DNA from: Euonymus europaeus
Taxonomy: Eukaryota > Streptophyta > Magnoliopsida > Celastrales > Celastraceae
NCBI GenBank assembly: GCA_963580455.1
Contig: OY756957.1
Coordinates: 23,900,501-23,964,500 of the forward strand
Direction of reading: 5' to 3'
Length of the DNA stretch: 64,000 nt
The notes beneath the pieces are model-generated. The model made no database searches, was not told the DNA's origin, and worked only from the letters and a program-made list of their open reading frames with translations. Position numbers and translations under genes: made by a program. Positions 47,161-59,096 of this stretch are shown in pieces. How positions within the stretch are numbered: the first letter of the stretch is position 1; every line of letters starts with the position of its first letter.

Positions 47161-49941
47161 TCAATAGAATACCTCCAGTATAGCTTTAGCTTAGCTTCAT
47201 CATCAAATAATTTACAGAGAATTTCGCAAGTCATTTCATCTCCTGTCTACGAAAGATTTTATGTGCCACTTAGAAAGATCAGAAAGATGAACCTTAGACA
47301 ATGTAAGTAATGCTATTGTAATCTCTTACCAATGGATTAACTCTTGACAGAGAAATACTTGATATAACATATCTGCAACAAAAATAAAATGCTGACCGGA
47401 AGGTGAGTGCTATATTGATTAAAAGACTAATGACAAGTCATAGCGTTCTTAGTAAAATTGTTGTGCACTCAATAACCTAGAAACCTTCATTCCCTTTGCA
47501 ACTTGTGGAGCAGTTCTAGATTACAATGTTTGCATGATAACTAGTCGACCTGATGACATCAATCATTTCATCCAGATGCTCATCACTAGATAGAAAAGGT
47601 TCATGAAAATGGACCCACCAAATTGTAAACAAAGAAGCCTGTGATGAAAACTGATGAAACTCTTGTGCAGCTTTTGCTTTGTTTATTGTTATTAGTATGT
47701 TAACAATGTACCCCAGATGCTTCAGGATAAATCATACAAAGAAATACTTGAATGTATCTACATCCCTTTATTTGTCCTTTGACGTCCGTGTTGACAGATG
47801 AAATTCCATAGGATCCATGAGTTTTTCCCTCTAATACCCCACAAATGTATGGATTTATCATCAACAAAAAAAGTCAACAACTCCCGCACACAAGCCTCCG
47901 ACAATGGACGTCGTTTAGGAGAAGAACAAGATGTCTTCTGCCCACCCCTGCATACGAGAAAGGCTGTTTATAGGAATTAAACCCATAACCCTCAAGTTTT
48001 CGTGAAACAAGTTTACCATGAGGTGAAGGGTTTACAACAATATAAATTAATATTATATTTTCCTATATTATTTCACACCCCTGAAGAAAAGAGGAAAGGC
48101 CAGCTACAACATTCTACATAGAATGAAAATGAAAACTACAATTCATAAGGAAGTCAATGTTCACTCTTAGTTCCCCCAAACACCCCATCCTACCCCTAAT
48201 GCCCGAAGGAAGGTAAGAAAATTTTCTTCTTTGTAAACTTGTGGATCTAGAGGGGAGGGGGAGGGGTAAGAATGGGGCTTACGGTCAGCTCTGGAGATAA
48301 GAAATGAACAGACTAGGCTCCATATAATAGCATAGCATTTAAGAGGACATTTTCTATTGAACTCAACAATAGTTTCACTCCTGCATAAATAAATGGTGAC
48401 ACATTGATAGCTATGTCTTTTGGAGTCATTAGATTCCATCTCTACTTTGTAAGGGACTGTCAATTCAACGATTACCTCGGCTTACAAATATAAAAATTCA
48501 TAGCTATTAGCTAACAAGTATGCTTTCTGAACAGTTAAAACCACAGCACCCAGGCGCTTCTACAAAAGACGGAATCACTCAATTAAAGCCAAAATACAAG
48601 CAATAAACTTAACAAAATATTAATGTATTGCACAAGCACAATAGTGCACCAAAATCAGCTTGACAGGCTTATATGCAGTTGACAAAGATAACTAAAACAT
48701 GTAATCAAGGTGGAAAAAAAATTAGAAATCATATATCTCAGCTCAAGCAGTATCCAAATCTCGTGAAAATTTTGGAGTATTAAAGCAAACAAGTTTCCAT
48801 ACAATGCTACTCTAACGATTCATTGTGGAGAAATGGCTCAGGAGAAACGGAATAAGCACCTTGCAAGCAATTAGCTCAAACAATTGCTTAAGAATTCTCC
48901 CAATCCTTTCCCTTGGATGTGAGACTCAAGCTGTAATTCATACACAAAGAACAGAAACTTCTTCCTCCAGAGTAAACAAGTAGTGTACAAATCCAACCAA
49001 GGGATTGTCTATATCCGACACAATCAGTAAATTTCCTTTCAATATCGAAAGCTATTGAAGTCTCATTGGTAGTTGCACTCAGCAACTCATAAATAAATAT
49101 GAAGGTTGCTTCTGGAGCAACGATTTCCCTAAGTGTCACCTTTCTCTTCAGCAGGCGACTCAGAACATACTGCCCCTCTATATTGACCTTAAAACTAAAT
49201 GGAGAGGAAAATAGCAGAAATAGCTTATGACACGAAATGAAGTAGGAATATTTGACGCAGAAAAAGAAAATCTCTTTTGCTTACTTTAAGGAGGTTTTGA
49301 AAGTATTGCTTAACAAGAGGAGAATTCGTCCCCAGCCCCAGATTCCAAACACACAGATATGCCTAGTACGAACTAACATTGTCATTAACAATCAAACTAA
49401 ACGAATGGGGAAATTCATATTTAAGTTATGAGAGAAACTTAAAGCCCAAATTCAAACATCAGACATCACAGTTTCCCGAAGAGAAATTGAAAGGAAAAAA
49501 AAAAGAACCCACCTCAAGGATGTAAATTTCAGTCAAGTTTAGAGCATCAATTACAAAAACCATGAATTTCATCTTTAAATTAGCATTAAAGCAAATTAAT
49601 TTACGCGAGAGAGAGGGTTGTAAAATTACTATTTCGTTCGCGATGGTAAGAAACAAAGAAAGAAGCGAGAGGGTCGCCATCAGCAGAAGCTTCTTCTACC
49701 AGTTCATCCTTTGATTTCTTCTTCTTCAGTATCTATACGCAATTCAAACAATTCAAAATTTTCATAGCAAAACTTGCCATTTAGCACTTGCTTCGACTTT
49801 CAGTTTACGGTTTGCGAATATGTACATAAATAAATGTATATATATCCATATCATACCTCCTTCCATTTAACCCTCTTTTCTCTGCCATTGTCATTGGTTC
49901 TAATCCCTGTGATGCTCGACAAGGACCCTCTTCGATTCCAT
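47161..49941 (-). pseudogene. NAA40: N-alpha-acetyltransferase 40 (NatD) pseudogene
   Basis: NAA40 acetylates the N termini of histones H4 and H2A. Exon-like blocks on the minus strand keep GT/AG borders: 49941-49857, about 49732-49605 (ILKKKKSKDELVEEASADGD, then PLASFF), 49362-49285 (SPLVKQYFQNLLK), 49187-48860 (VNIEGQ, EIVAPEATFIF, the acetyl-CoA loop QGKGLGEFL), 48559-48476 (LGAVVLTVQKA, then MNFY after a frame change) and 47242-47161 (CEILCKLFDDEA). The blocks match the family in order, but several frameshifts occur: two within 49150-49130, more near 49000 and 48925 and at 48885, a 7-bp duplication near 48500, and a 5-bp one near 47185. It is a non-processed pseudogene that kept its introns. 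It is divergent from the TAF1C-like copy. Confidence 0.78.
47860..48035 (-). repeat. Au-type SINE in the NAA40 pseudogene
   Basis: The minus strand shows an A-box-like catggtaaacttgtttc, a B-box-like gttatgggtttaattcc, the phrase aaacagcctttct, a gcaggggt segment and the tail gtcggaggcttgtgtgcggg. This is the layout of the plant Au SINE family. It lies in the last intron of the pseudogene. Confidence 0.65.
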
Positions 49942-50099
49942 CGATGCCGATTACGCTTCTCTACGGCCTCGAATACGTGAAATAAATTGAAAAGAGGTTA
50001 TTAAATAAAAAAACATTAAAAACATAATTACATTATTAATTTTTTTTATAGAATGGACGATATCTGTTATTCTAATTCTAATTGAAGTTTTTTAGGGTT
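49942..50099. promoter_or_regulatory. Shared divergent promoter region
   Basis: Only 158 bp separate the ATG codons of the NAA40 pseudogene (-) and the TAF1C-like copy (+). Both must have been driven from here or from overlapping leaders. The stretch is AT-rich with no clear TATA box. Confidence 0.5.
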
Positions 50100-52807
50100 A
50101 TGGAGTCTTTGGCGGAGGAGTTGAAGCCTGAGTTCCCAATCGGGAAGGTGTTTGACCCGCCACTCCTCCTCTGGTCGGAACCTGCGCTCGGACCTTTTTT
50201 CTTCAACCCAGATCCCAAAACCCTCTCGCAACTTTTCTCTTCCCCCTCTCTCGCTCCTCCTCTTCTTTCTCATCCTCCTCGCCTCTCACTCTCCAGGTAC
50301 ATCTCCACTACTTGTCCTTCAGTCCCTCCTTCCACCGCCTCATCTATTGAATCTATATTTGGCCCACAAAACGACTCAGTTTCCTCCCTTTCATTGTCCC
50401 ATAACCGCCTTCAGCTCCTCGAGTTCAATGGTGGTAGTGATATAGTGTTTTTCCCGACTGGGGAGAACCTTGAACAAATTGGGTTCTTGCTGCTTTCTGT
50501 TAAAGATGGAAATTTGAGGGTTGATGCTGATAACGAATTTGTTTTTAGGGCGGAAAAGCGGTCCAGTCATCGTATTGTCAGGATTCTGGTGAGCCCAGTA
50601 GTGCCATCTTGGGGTTTTGAAGGTGAGTCTTCCGACTCTGCTACCATTGGATATTTGATGGCTTGTACTATGTATTCCGTCGATTGGTATAGTATTAAAT
50701 TAAGTGGAAGTAGGAAAAGGCCTTTTTTGAGTTATTTGGGTTTTAAAATGTTTAAGACTTGCGCAATTGCGGGAGCATGTTGGAGTCCACATTTACCTGA
50801 GGAGTGCCTGGTATTGTTAGAAAGTGGTGCATTGTTCTTGTTTGATATGGAATCTGATTGCTTGATTGCTTATTTTAAAGGGACTAGATTGAGAATTTCC
50901 TGGGATGATTCTAGTAATTCAAAGAGTGCTAAATGGTTGGGTTGTGAGTTCAGTTGGCATGGTCGGATTTTGATTGTTGCACGATCAGATGCTGTTTTCC
51001 TGGTTGACTTGAGGTCTGGTGAAAGTAAGATTACTTGTTTAGCAAAAATTGAGATGTTGGGTATGTATGCATCAACTGAAAAGCAGTTTCTTGCATTTTC
51101 GAAGGCAGTTTCTAATGGATTCCAGTTTGTTTTGGCTTATGATAGCTTGCTTGTAATTTATGATGTGCGCAGGCCTTTGATGCCAATATTGCAGTGGGAA
51201 CACAATCTTGATAAACCTTGTTTCATTGATGTATTTAGATTATCTGAACTGAGGTCACAGTTAAAGGATGCTACCTCTGAATGGGCTACTAAATCAGGGT
51301 TTTGCATTGCATTGGGATCATTTTGGAATGATGAGTTTAAGCTCTTCTGCTATGGTCCTTGTTTGCCAGCTGGTAAGGGTTCTGGTCCTCTAGAAATTTC
51401 AAAGTACTGCCATTCCCTTTGTGCATGGGAGCTTCCTTCAAATTTATTGTTGTCTGGGCGTGTCCCTGTGGTAGTAGTGTTCTCAGAGAAGATTTTGCAA
51501 AGGATGCCCTTCCCTCGTGGGTTGATTGGCAGCAGAAAAAGGAGATAGTTTTAGGCTTTGGACTCCTAAGCAAGAACCTTACTTCATTGCTATCTGAGTC
51601 TGGAGAATTTGCTGGGTTTGTGGTAATTAGGCTCATGCCCTCTGGAAAGCTTGAATCTCAAAGATATTCTGCCTCATGGAAATTGGTTAAAAAATTAGAA
51701 GTTGCTCATGGAGACCTGTTGCTAGGTGTTGAAGATAATGCACTGTATGATATGGGTGATGAGGTGTACAAATTTCCCAAAAGATATAAGTATTTAAAGC
51801 TTAATTACCTTAATGCTTATTTAAATGGTGATCTTTCTCAACTTCTTGCTTCAAGTATGAATAACTGTAGCAGAAAAGAAACTAAGCAGAAAGAAAACTT
51901 TAGCTTTTTGCTTCATGAGATTTTACATGAAAATTTGGAGATTTGTGGGTTCAGTCAGTTTCGTACTCTTCCAGCTGCCACAGTTGTCTTTGACGACATC
52001 AGTGTGCCCACAAGCGTTTGTGAGGTTGCCTTAAAAAGACTATGGGCAGAATTGCCTATGGAACTCCTGCAGCTTGCCTTTTCAAGCTACTCGGAACTTC
52101 TTCAAATACTCGTAGATCAGAAGAAGGTTCCTTTGGAATTTTTAACAGTTCCGAAATTACCCCAATTGCCTCCTTTCTTCTTGAGGAAACCTTCATGCCG
52201 CAGCAATAAGTGGTCCCACAAAGTGCAGCCTAGTGATACCCTTGTTGGTCCGGTTCTTCCTCTTCCTGTGCTACAAACAATTCACGAGTTTCAGAACGGG
52301 TGTCCAAATTCACAAGAAGACGTAAGTGATTTCTCACCAGAGGCAGAGCTTGACCTTGTATGTGAAGAAGTAATGCAAGTGGCCAAAGAAACTTCTGTGT
52401 CAGTTCATTTACCTCAGCCTCCTGATGATGCTGATGTCTCTCTTGATGATGACACGGAAGAATTGTGAGTCGACTCTAAGAAACCAAAACCTTTTATTTC
52501 ATATCATCCAGCTGCTTTCAAGTCCTCTGGGAATGACGGTGGTTATAAAGATGGGAATTATTCTACTTTGATTGCCAAAGTGAACAAGGAGTCTGTTCAT
52601 AATGAAAATATGGAGACTGTTGGACTACAAATGTTTGATGATCTTTGCCCCATCAAACTAAAGTTTGATACTCCTGACATGAAATTTGGGGTGAAGGAAC
52701 TGAAAGCGCACAATGCTTTGAAGCAAAAGTTCGCAGAATGGCAAAAGGGCTTCGGACCATACCAGGAATTTTGCTCCAAGTTTAAACTTGGAAAATCAGA
52801 TTCATGA
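50100..52807 (+). pseudogene. TAF1C-like (RNA polymerase I TBP-associated factor) copy with two lesions
   Basis: It resembles the plant protein annotated as TATA-box-binding protein associated factor RNA polymerase I subunit C (TAF1C), part of the factor that recruits polymerase I to rDNA. Recognisable parts: MESLAEELKPEFPIGKVFDP, a WD-like beta-propeller region (residues about 200-430; CAIAGACWSPHLPEECLVLL, SAKWLGCEFSWHGRILIVA), and the C terminus (FDDLCPIKLKFDTPDM, FAEWQKGFGPYQEFCSKF). The reading frame is continuous for about 902 codons except for one missing base near 51461-51470 (frames 50100-51548 and 51419-52468) and one TGA at 52466-52468. After this the same frame is open to the natural end at 52807. 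It is either a recent pseudogene or an intact gene with sequence errors. There are no introns. Confidence 0.72.
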
Positions 52808-53230
52808 TTGTTTGGAGCCCTCCCTCTCTCTGATCCCCCCTCGACAGTTTGAATGTCTTTAACAAGCAAATGGTTTTTCTCTCCTAGTATCCTTGGGCCA
52901 GGAATGGTTTCATTTCTTTCTTTTTCTTGTCATTCTTTTTCAATATCTAAATTATATGAAAAGGCGCAAGTTTAGAGTCGATGTCTTTGATTGTATATCA
53001 TGTCTCAAGATGAATATACACCTAAAAGCTTAAAAAGATATTTGTTGGACCATTGCTTTTCAGTTCCTCGTCTACGGTTTCCTCCTATTGTTGCCATAAC
53101 TAAGACGCTGCTCTTTGAAGCTAATGATTGTTCTCATTGCTGAAGGTCTGCAATTGCAAATTTTGAAGTGAAGCGCGGACATGAATCACCCCACATTTCA
53201 TATATTTGAGGCACAAATTGCAACTGACGC
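52808..53230. other. 3' flank of the TAF1C-like copy
   Basis: Likely 3' UTR and spacer; nothing else recognised. Confidence 0.4.
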
Positions 53231-54031
53231 TAAGCTATGAGCCACCATATTCCCTAAGTGGGGAACATGGCTCTTGAACGGGGAACACCTCTTATGAGTC
53301 TTACGCGGGTGAGGCCCTACCTTACTTAAATAAATCTCCTTTTCTTTGATCTCTCCCCATCTTTAATGAAAGTTCCATCATCTATTCTATTACATAAAAT
53401 AAAACCTATGCTGGAGAAACCCATTTTTTATTTGGAGCAAACCTTTACCACTTCCTTTCCTACCTGCGAGCCCTCTCCTTTGCTCTACGTAAGGGGCATG
53501 CTTTCTGGATTCCCGTTTTTAGGGAGCAGGAAGCTAACTTCGACACATCTCCTTTTCTCTATCTTATGAAAGATCTCAATCTAGAGAACCATGAGCTTTG
53601 TTGTTTAAAACCTGGGGGAGAAAAATACCTATAGATTCTATAGTCTTAGGGCGGACATTTCTCTTACAAAGGAGGGAATTATTCAATTCACACACAGACA
53701 AGTAAATTTATAAAATTTTATACGTTAATCTTACCAATTTCAATCAACAGGGAATACTATTCGAAAGTCATAAGGCGGAGAACTTTTTCTTATTAGGGTA
53801 GGTGTATGCGACTTTTTTCTCAGGGGGTAGAGCCTCTAGTGCCAATGTCGATGAATCAAAGGTGTCTGTTTATGGTATGGAATAGGAACAGCAAGAATGG
53901 AACCGCTATCGCTTGTCCTATCATCCGCGCTGATCTTCTTTCATTCGTCAGTATGGGTAGGTAGAGTCCTTTGCTCGTACCATATGTTTAAAGTGCAAAC
54001 AACGAATAAACAAAAAAAAAAACAAACAACG

Positions 54032-54162
54032 AATAAACAATACCATCACAGTCATCCAAAAAAAATAATGGTATTGTCAATAATGGTATTGTTGTTGTTG
54101 GCAAGTTTCAACAATACCATTGTGACTGTGACGGATGTACGGGGTCGGGTTTTGTTTTGGGT
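54032..54162 (+). repeat. Inverted repeat, left arm (131 bp)
   Basis: Reads aataaacaataccatcacag ... and is the near-exact reverse complement of 54835-54965, with one extra G in the left arm near 54141-54144. The arms enclose the ndhF piece. Each arm also holds shorter caataccatt-type inverted copies. Confidence 0.92.
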
Positions 54163-54382
54163 CTTTTCCTTTTTTCAAAAAAATTATGATCTTGCTGATG
54201 ATCTAGATTCATATCATGATTTGTAAGTATAAAGTCTAAGAAAAAAAAAAGAGGTCTTTTCTTTCCATTACTTTATGATTTTTATGATTTTTTTCATTGA
54301 AAGAACTATTATCAATCGATTTGGAAATCAGTAAAGGATTACTCGTAATCCTTGCTGTTCGCATTAAAAAGCAAAAGATATT

Positions 54383-54774
54383 GAATAGAAGGAGCTACCT
54401 TTTTTCCCACTGTAATCTTGAAAATGAGGATTCAAATGACCTTCAAAAGTAAGTAAATAGATCCGAAACATATAAAATGCGGTTAATCCAGCCGCGGAAC
54501 AAGCGATTATTGAAAAAATCGGTGAATATAACCAACTATCATTAAGTATTTCATCTTTAGACCAAAAACATGCAAAGGGAGGAATACCACAAAGAGAAAG
54601 TGTACCTAGTAAAAAAGAAATTTTTGTAATTGGAACATGTTTTGTTAAACCGCCCATAAGAACCATATTCTGACTTTTATCGGGAGAATACCCAACAATA
54701 GCCTCCATTGAATGAATAATTGATCCAGATCCTAAAAACAACAAAGCTTTTGAATAGGCGTGAGTAACCCCCAC
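54383..54774 (-). pseudogene. ndhF: Chloroplast ndhF fragment
   Basis: The minus strand encodes an uninterrupted internal piece of plastid NADH dehydrogenase-like subunit 5 (NDH complex, thylakoid): [72 protein letters not shown]. It starts abruptly at THAYSKA and ends after FYSIS, in the middle of the roughly 740-residue protein. It has no start or stop of its own, so it is a transferred fragment without function. Confidence 0.92.
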
Positions 54775-54834
54775 AACGAACTACAATAATATAAAACCAA
54801 TCAAAAACCCCCAAACATCAATTACTAATCAATT

Positions 54835-54965
54835 ACCCAAAACAAAACCCGACCCGTACATCCGTCACAGTCACAATGGTATTGTTGAAACTTGCCAACA
54901 ACAACAATACCATTATTGACAATACCATTATTTTTTTTGGATGACTGTGATGGTATTGTTTATTG
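54835..54965 (-). repeat. Inverted repeat, right arm (131 bp)
   Basis: Reverse complement of 54032-54162. Together they frame 54163-54834, which contains the ndhF fragment. Confidence 0.92.
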
Positions 54966-54989
54966 TTGTTTGGTTCGTTGTTTGCTGCT

Positions 54990-55213
54990 ATTTTGGAGTT
55001 TTATCAACAATTTACGTGTGTAGGCGGAGATCCAGTATTTTCTGAATCTCTGTGTAAGGAATTACAAAAAAAAATTCTTTCAACAAAGATGTGAATTAGG
55101 AAGGATTGGTCGACGAAATATGAACCAGAGATTGAATCTTGATCTACCTCCGACTAATACATTTTTGTTACCGAGAGATATATTGGCGGCTGCGGATTAT
55201 TTGATTGGAATGA
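54990..55213 (+). pseudogene. rpoB: Chloroplast rpoB fragment
   Basis: Encodes part of the plastid-encoded RNA polymerase beta subunit: [20 protein letters not shown], then, after a +1 A insertion in an A run near 55066-55074, [18 protein letters not shown] and [19 protein letters not shown]. It starts and stops abruptly inside the protein. It is a transferred, frameshifted fragment. Confidence 0.88.
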
Positions 55214-56542
55214 ACCTCTACAGGGTAGACCTCAACAGAAAACTGAAGTGTAACGGCAGCAAGTGATTGAGTTCAGTAGTTCCTCATATAAAATTATTGA
55301 CTCTAGAGATATAGTAATAGGGAGAAGACAAAATTGTTTCAAGCACCGACATAAGCGCCCCTTGTTTCAAAGAGAGGAGGACGGGTTAGTCACATTTCAT
55401 TTGATGGTCAGAGGCGAATTGATGTTTGGGGGTTTTTGATTCGTTTTATATTAGTGTAGTTCGTTCTTTTACGTCTGTATTCGTCAATATGGGGGTAGGT
55501 GTATGTTCTTTTTGTGCTTTTTTTTTTGTTAATCATATTTTAGGTGTGTCGTTAGCACAGACAGAAGGTAAAGCTAAAGCGAACCCGACCGATGAAGTCG
55601 AATGTTCCCACCCGATTCTTCTTGGCTTGACCACTCTTAACTTAAGCTTTCCCCCATCGAGAAAGAAAAAAATTAAAATAGCCTTACCTCTCACCTCTCA
55701 TTCTCCTCTCTACTCATAGCAGGCAATCATAGACTGAAAATCGAGTTCATACCCGCGGGTCTAGGTATATTGTACAGCTTCGCTTCGCCCTTCCTCAAGA
55801 GTCATAGACCGTAGAAATCATAAAAAAAAACTCTTATCTTTAACAATAGACGCCACAGCAGGACAAATGTGAAGATGATTAATAACATTTACAGCTAATT
55901 AATAATCTGATTCAGTGGTCTCAATAGAATAACCAAACTGATAAGCTAAGCGGATGCCTTCCTGGATAGATAATAACTCACTCGTTTCAACTTCAAAATA
56001 GCCTGGAAAATGATGTGACCAGCACAAGACAACTGACCCTCATGGTCACGTATTAAACCTACCAGCCTTATGCCTTCAAAACCAACACAAACAGCAGCAT
56101 CCACGTTGAGCTTGAATCTTCCAATGGACGATCAGTTCCCTAGGACATGAGGCGCAGGTTGATGAATATCTGCCCTGGTGCTTGCGGGACCGAGGAGACT
56201 CGTTTGATATTCTCCCAAATATGATTGGACCCAATTCATTAACCAAGAAGTATCTTGCACAAGACCCAGATGAACATGAGTATTTCATCGCCTCTAGACC
56301 CGCCAAAGTAGAATACAAACAAATTCAAAAGCTTGCTTGTCCAAGGAGCTACCCAACTTGCACAAAATATCAGCAGAATCAGAGGGTCGTAGAGTGTGAA
56401 GCAAATCATCACAACCCAATGCAACCCATACACTAGCCAAATGCTCACAATAAAATAAACAGTACTGATTAATATCCTCTAACTCGTCCATGCTAAAGCC
56501 ACACAATGGATCCTTATTTGCATTGCGGCTCAAGAGTTCTGT

Positions 56543-59096
56543 TGTAACGCCCCATCCTAAAGAGATCTGCGGAAATGACTAAACTACCCACAACTACATT
56601 AATCACTCAAAATTCTTTACTTAATATATTAATTATTTAACGTCGATACGCAAAGTTGAAAGGATGTTTAGAAATAGTCAAACCAAATTGAAATTAGTGC
56701 GGAAATAGTACGATAGAGTTCATGCAGAAATTATACAAAAAACCCAAACTAAATAAACCCCAACCACAGTCTTATATCCATGGGTCTCTCGCTCACACTG
56801 CAGGATCCTGGCCGTCAATAACGTACTCACCTGAAAAGGATTTGAAAAGAAAGGGGTGAGCTATAAAGCCCAATAGGGGTAAAATACCCGTCATGAACTC
56901 GGATACGTATTAGACAGCTATCCGAGTGGATGAAACGACGAATATGATAATGAAAACAGACGAGATATCAAATGGAATAAGACGTAATGGAATATGATAA
57001 TGTCAATGATAAATTCATGCATCAATAATACATATAGTATAAATGCAGTCATACGCCAACTATCAACGAAAACCACGAAGGTCTCTCCACACCTCGTATC
57101 ATCCCGTAGGTGGAACAATTGATCAAAAATGATCTGCACTAAAGTGCCTATACAACAAAGGGGAATAAATCCCAAACAGTGATCATGTCTCGTGGTGGGG
57201 TGTCGCGAGCACAACCACCGCTACAAAGCTAACCAACAACAATTGGCTACATCAAAGGCCAACCAACAACTGCCCAACAACCATCACGATCGAGCAATAA
57301 CTCCAATCGAAAATCTCCACAATCACAAACAAAATGATGCATGAGCGGCATAAAAATCCCCATGCATTATATCATTCCCAAAACTACTAGCAAAATATAG
57401 TATCATATTATTTAAAATAAAATGCACAACTCCTAAGAAAATAGTAAGAAAACCATTACTTGGATTTAAATACTTTTTCTAAAATTGTGATATAAAATGA
57501 GATGAAAAATTTTAGATGGAGATTATTCGATAGGTGGAAAAATATAATTGAATTTAATAATTTGAAAACATTTTTGAAACAAGTCAATATTTTTCCCAAA
57601 AGTCATTGATGCCTAAGCTATATGACGAGGGATAATGAATAAATAGGATGTCAAATATTTCAACGAGTATAAGTTAATAATAAAGTAACAAAAGGAATGA
57701 ATTTAATCTACAAAGTAATAAGGAAAAATGAACAAACGAAAATAGCACGAAAACGGGTACTAAGAGTCAAGGAAAGAACCCCTACCTTGAAAGCTAGTAA
57801 GCACAATACAAGCACCTAAAGCATCAACGTAGCAACTTCAATCACCTACACAAACACTAGTATAATACTGGTTAATTACACATTCAACTAATGTATTCTC
57901 TAATAAAAATTACTAGATTGGCCTGGTCAAAAATCCAGAATTTGTGATCAAAGTCAATATCAACTTAGTATGGTCAATATTCTACAACTATTATTTATGT
58001 TCATTAACTAAAGATAATTGGCCCAACCTTTCCTAAATTTAAAACACCACTACAAGGCCCAATAATCAAAGAAAATCAACCCAAAATTTAAATCCAATTT
58101 TTTTTTTAACTCCCAGCCATCATTTAGTCCACCTAGGCCCAAAAATTTACTAAAGATCTTTCAACCCAATTATTCACTTAAAATCAATTCTAATCCACGT
58201 CCCTATCATATAATTAAAATAAGCCTAGTTAGCAAATTTAGCAAATGACCCAGCATATACAAACTTCATCTTTTCCAGAAAACCAATTTATTTGCTCCGA
58301 CCTTTTACAGAGTCATACACCAATAGTCAGTTTGTAACGTAGCAATCCATCCGCCACAAGTTGAGTCACCTTCCTCGTTGGCCAATGAACCCAATCCTCA
58401 GTCTCCATACCTAGTCAAACACCCCCTATTGTCAGTAAAATTTTATCTTACGGTGGTCATCGATCTTTGGCCTCCAACCATCGTTTTGATTTTTGGGTAG
58501 TATGGTTTAGATTCTTGTGGCTCCGGATGTCACTATGGTGGCCTCGGATATTCCATTAGGTTTCTTAGAGAGAATGTGCCATTGTTGGCCAATAAGAGAG
58601 ACAGAGTAGAGAGAGAAACATTACCTACTTCGTTCTTCTGCTTCTAGTCGCCTTCTCTCATCTAACCAGCTCCTAATAACACCTCGTGATAGTTCGATCT
58701 ATCACTAAACACCAAATATTAGTTACTATTTAGAAAACTACTCCAAACAGAGTGTTGAACGCGATACTGTAAGACTTACCTTTGTTTCGTTTCCGTTAGT
58801 GATTCTGGTGAAGTTCTCAACGATGTTACACAAAGCTGAGTTGTGGGTGGCTGTCGGCTAAGAAATGTTATGTTTTTTTTTCTTCTTCCTCCCATCATAT
58901 GCTTAGATATAATACAGCTAGGTTAGTTATATCTCATAATTGTGTTGTAAAGTAAGGAAACACAAATGATAGTATTTGAAAAAGAAATGTACTTTCGGCT
59001 ATTATTTATATATTATTTATTTGTTTATTATTATTATTTTTTCTTTTCTTACTTGATTTTTGTGATAATTGGAATCCTAGAAGCACGGGTTTTACA
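56543..59096 (-). mobile_element. Solo LTR, 2,554 bp, minus orientation
   Basis: On the minus strand it begins TGTAAAACCCGTGCTTC and ends GGATGGGGCGTTACA. Flanking 5-mers TCTGT (56538-56542) and TTTGT (59097-59101) match at 4 of 5. No gag or pol lies inside. Near its 3' end (minus strand) are ctcacccc and ttttcaggtgagt, as in the solo LTR at 21691-23755, so the two belong to related Ty3/gypsy families. It interrupts a LINE reading frame. Confidence 0.85.

Larger units (their letters stand above)
53231..55800. other. Organelle-derived DNA mosaic (NUPT/NUMT)
   Basis: Contains a chloroplast ndhF segment, a chloroplast rpoB segment and stretches with a less AT-rich, organelle-like look and no gene recognised (53231-53990, 55214-55800; phrases such as cagcttcgcttcgcccttcc). 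Plastid pieces joined to non-plastid organelle-like DNA suggest transfer through the mitochondrial genome. Outer limits are approximate. Confidence 0.6.

Noticed and set aside
53897..54226. A 109-codon frame starting in the organelle-like DNA
   Set aside because: It runs across the inverted repeat arm and an A run; no plastid or mitochondrial protein is recognised.
55426..55719. A 97-codon frame after the rpoB fragment
   Set aside because: No recognisable motif; it lies in organelle-like DNA and probably has no function.
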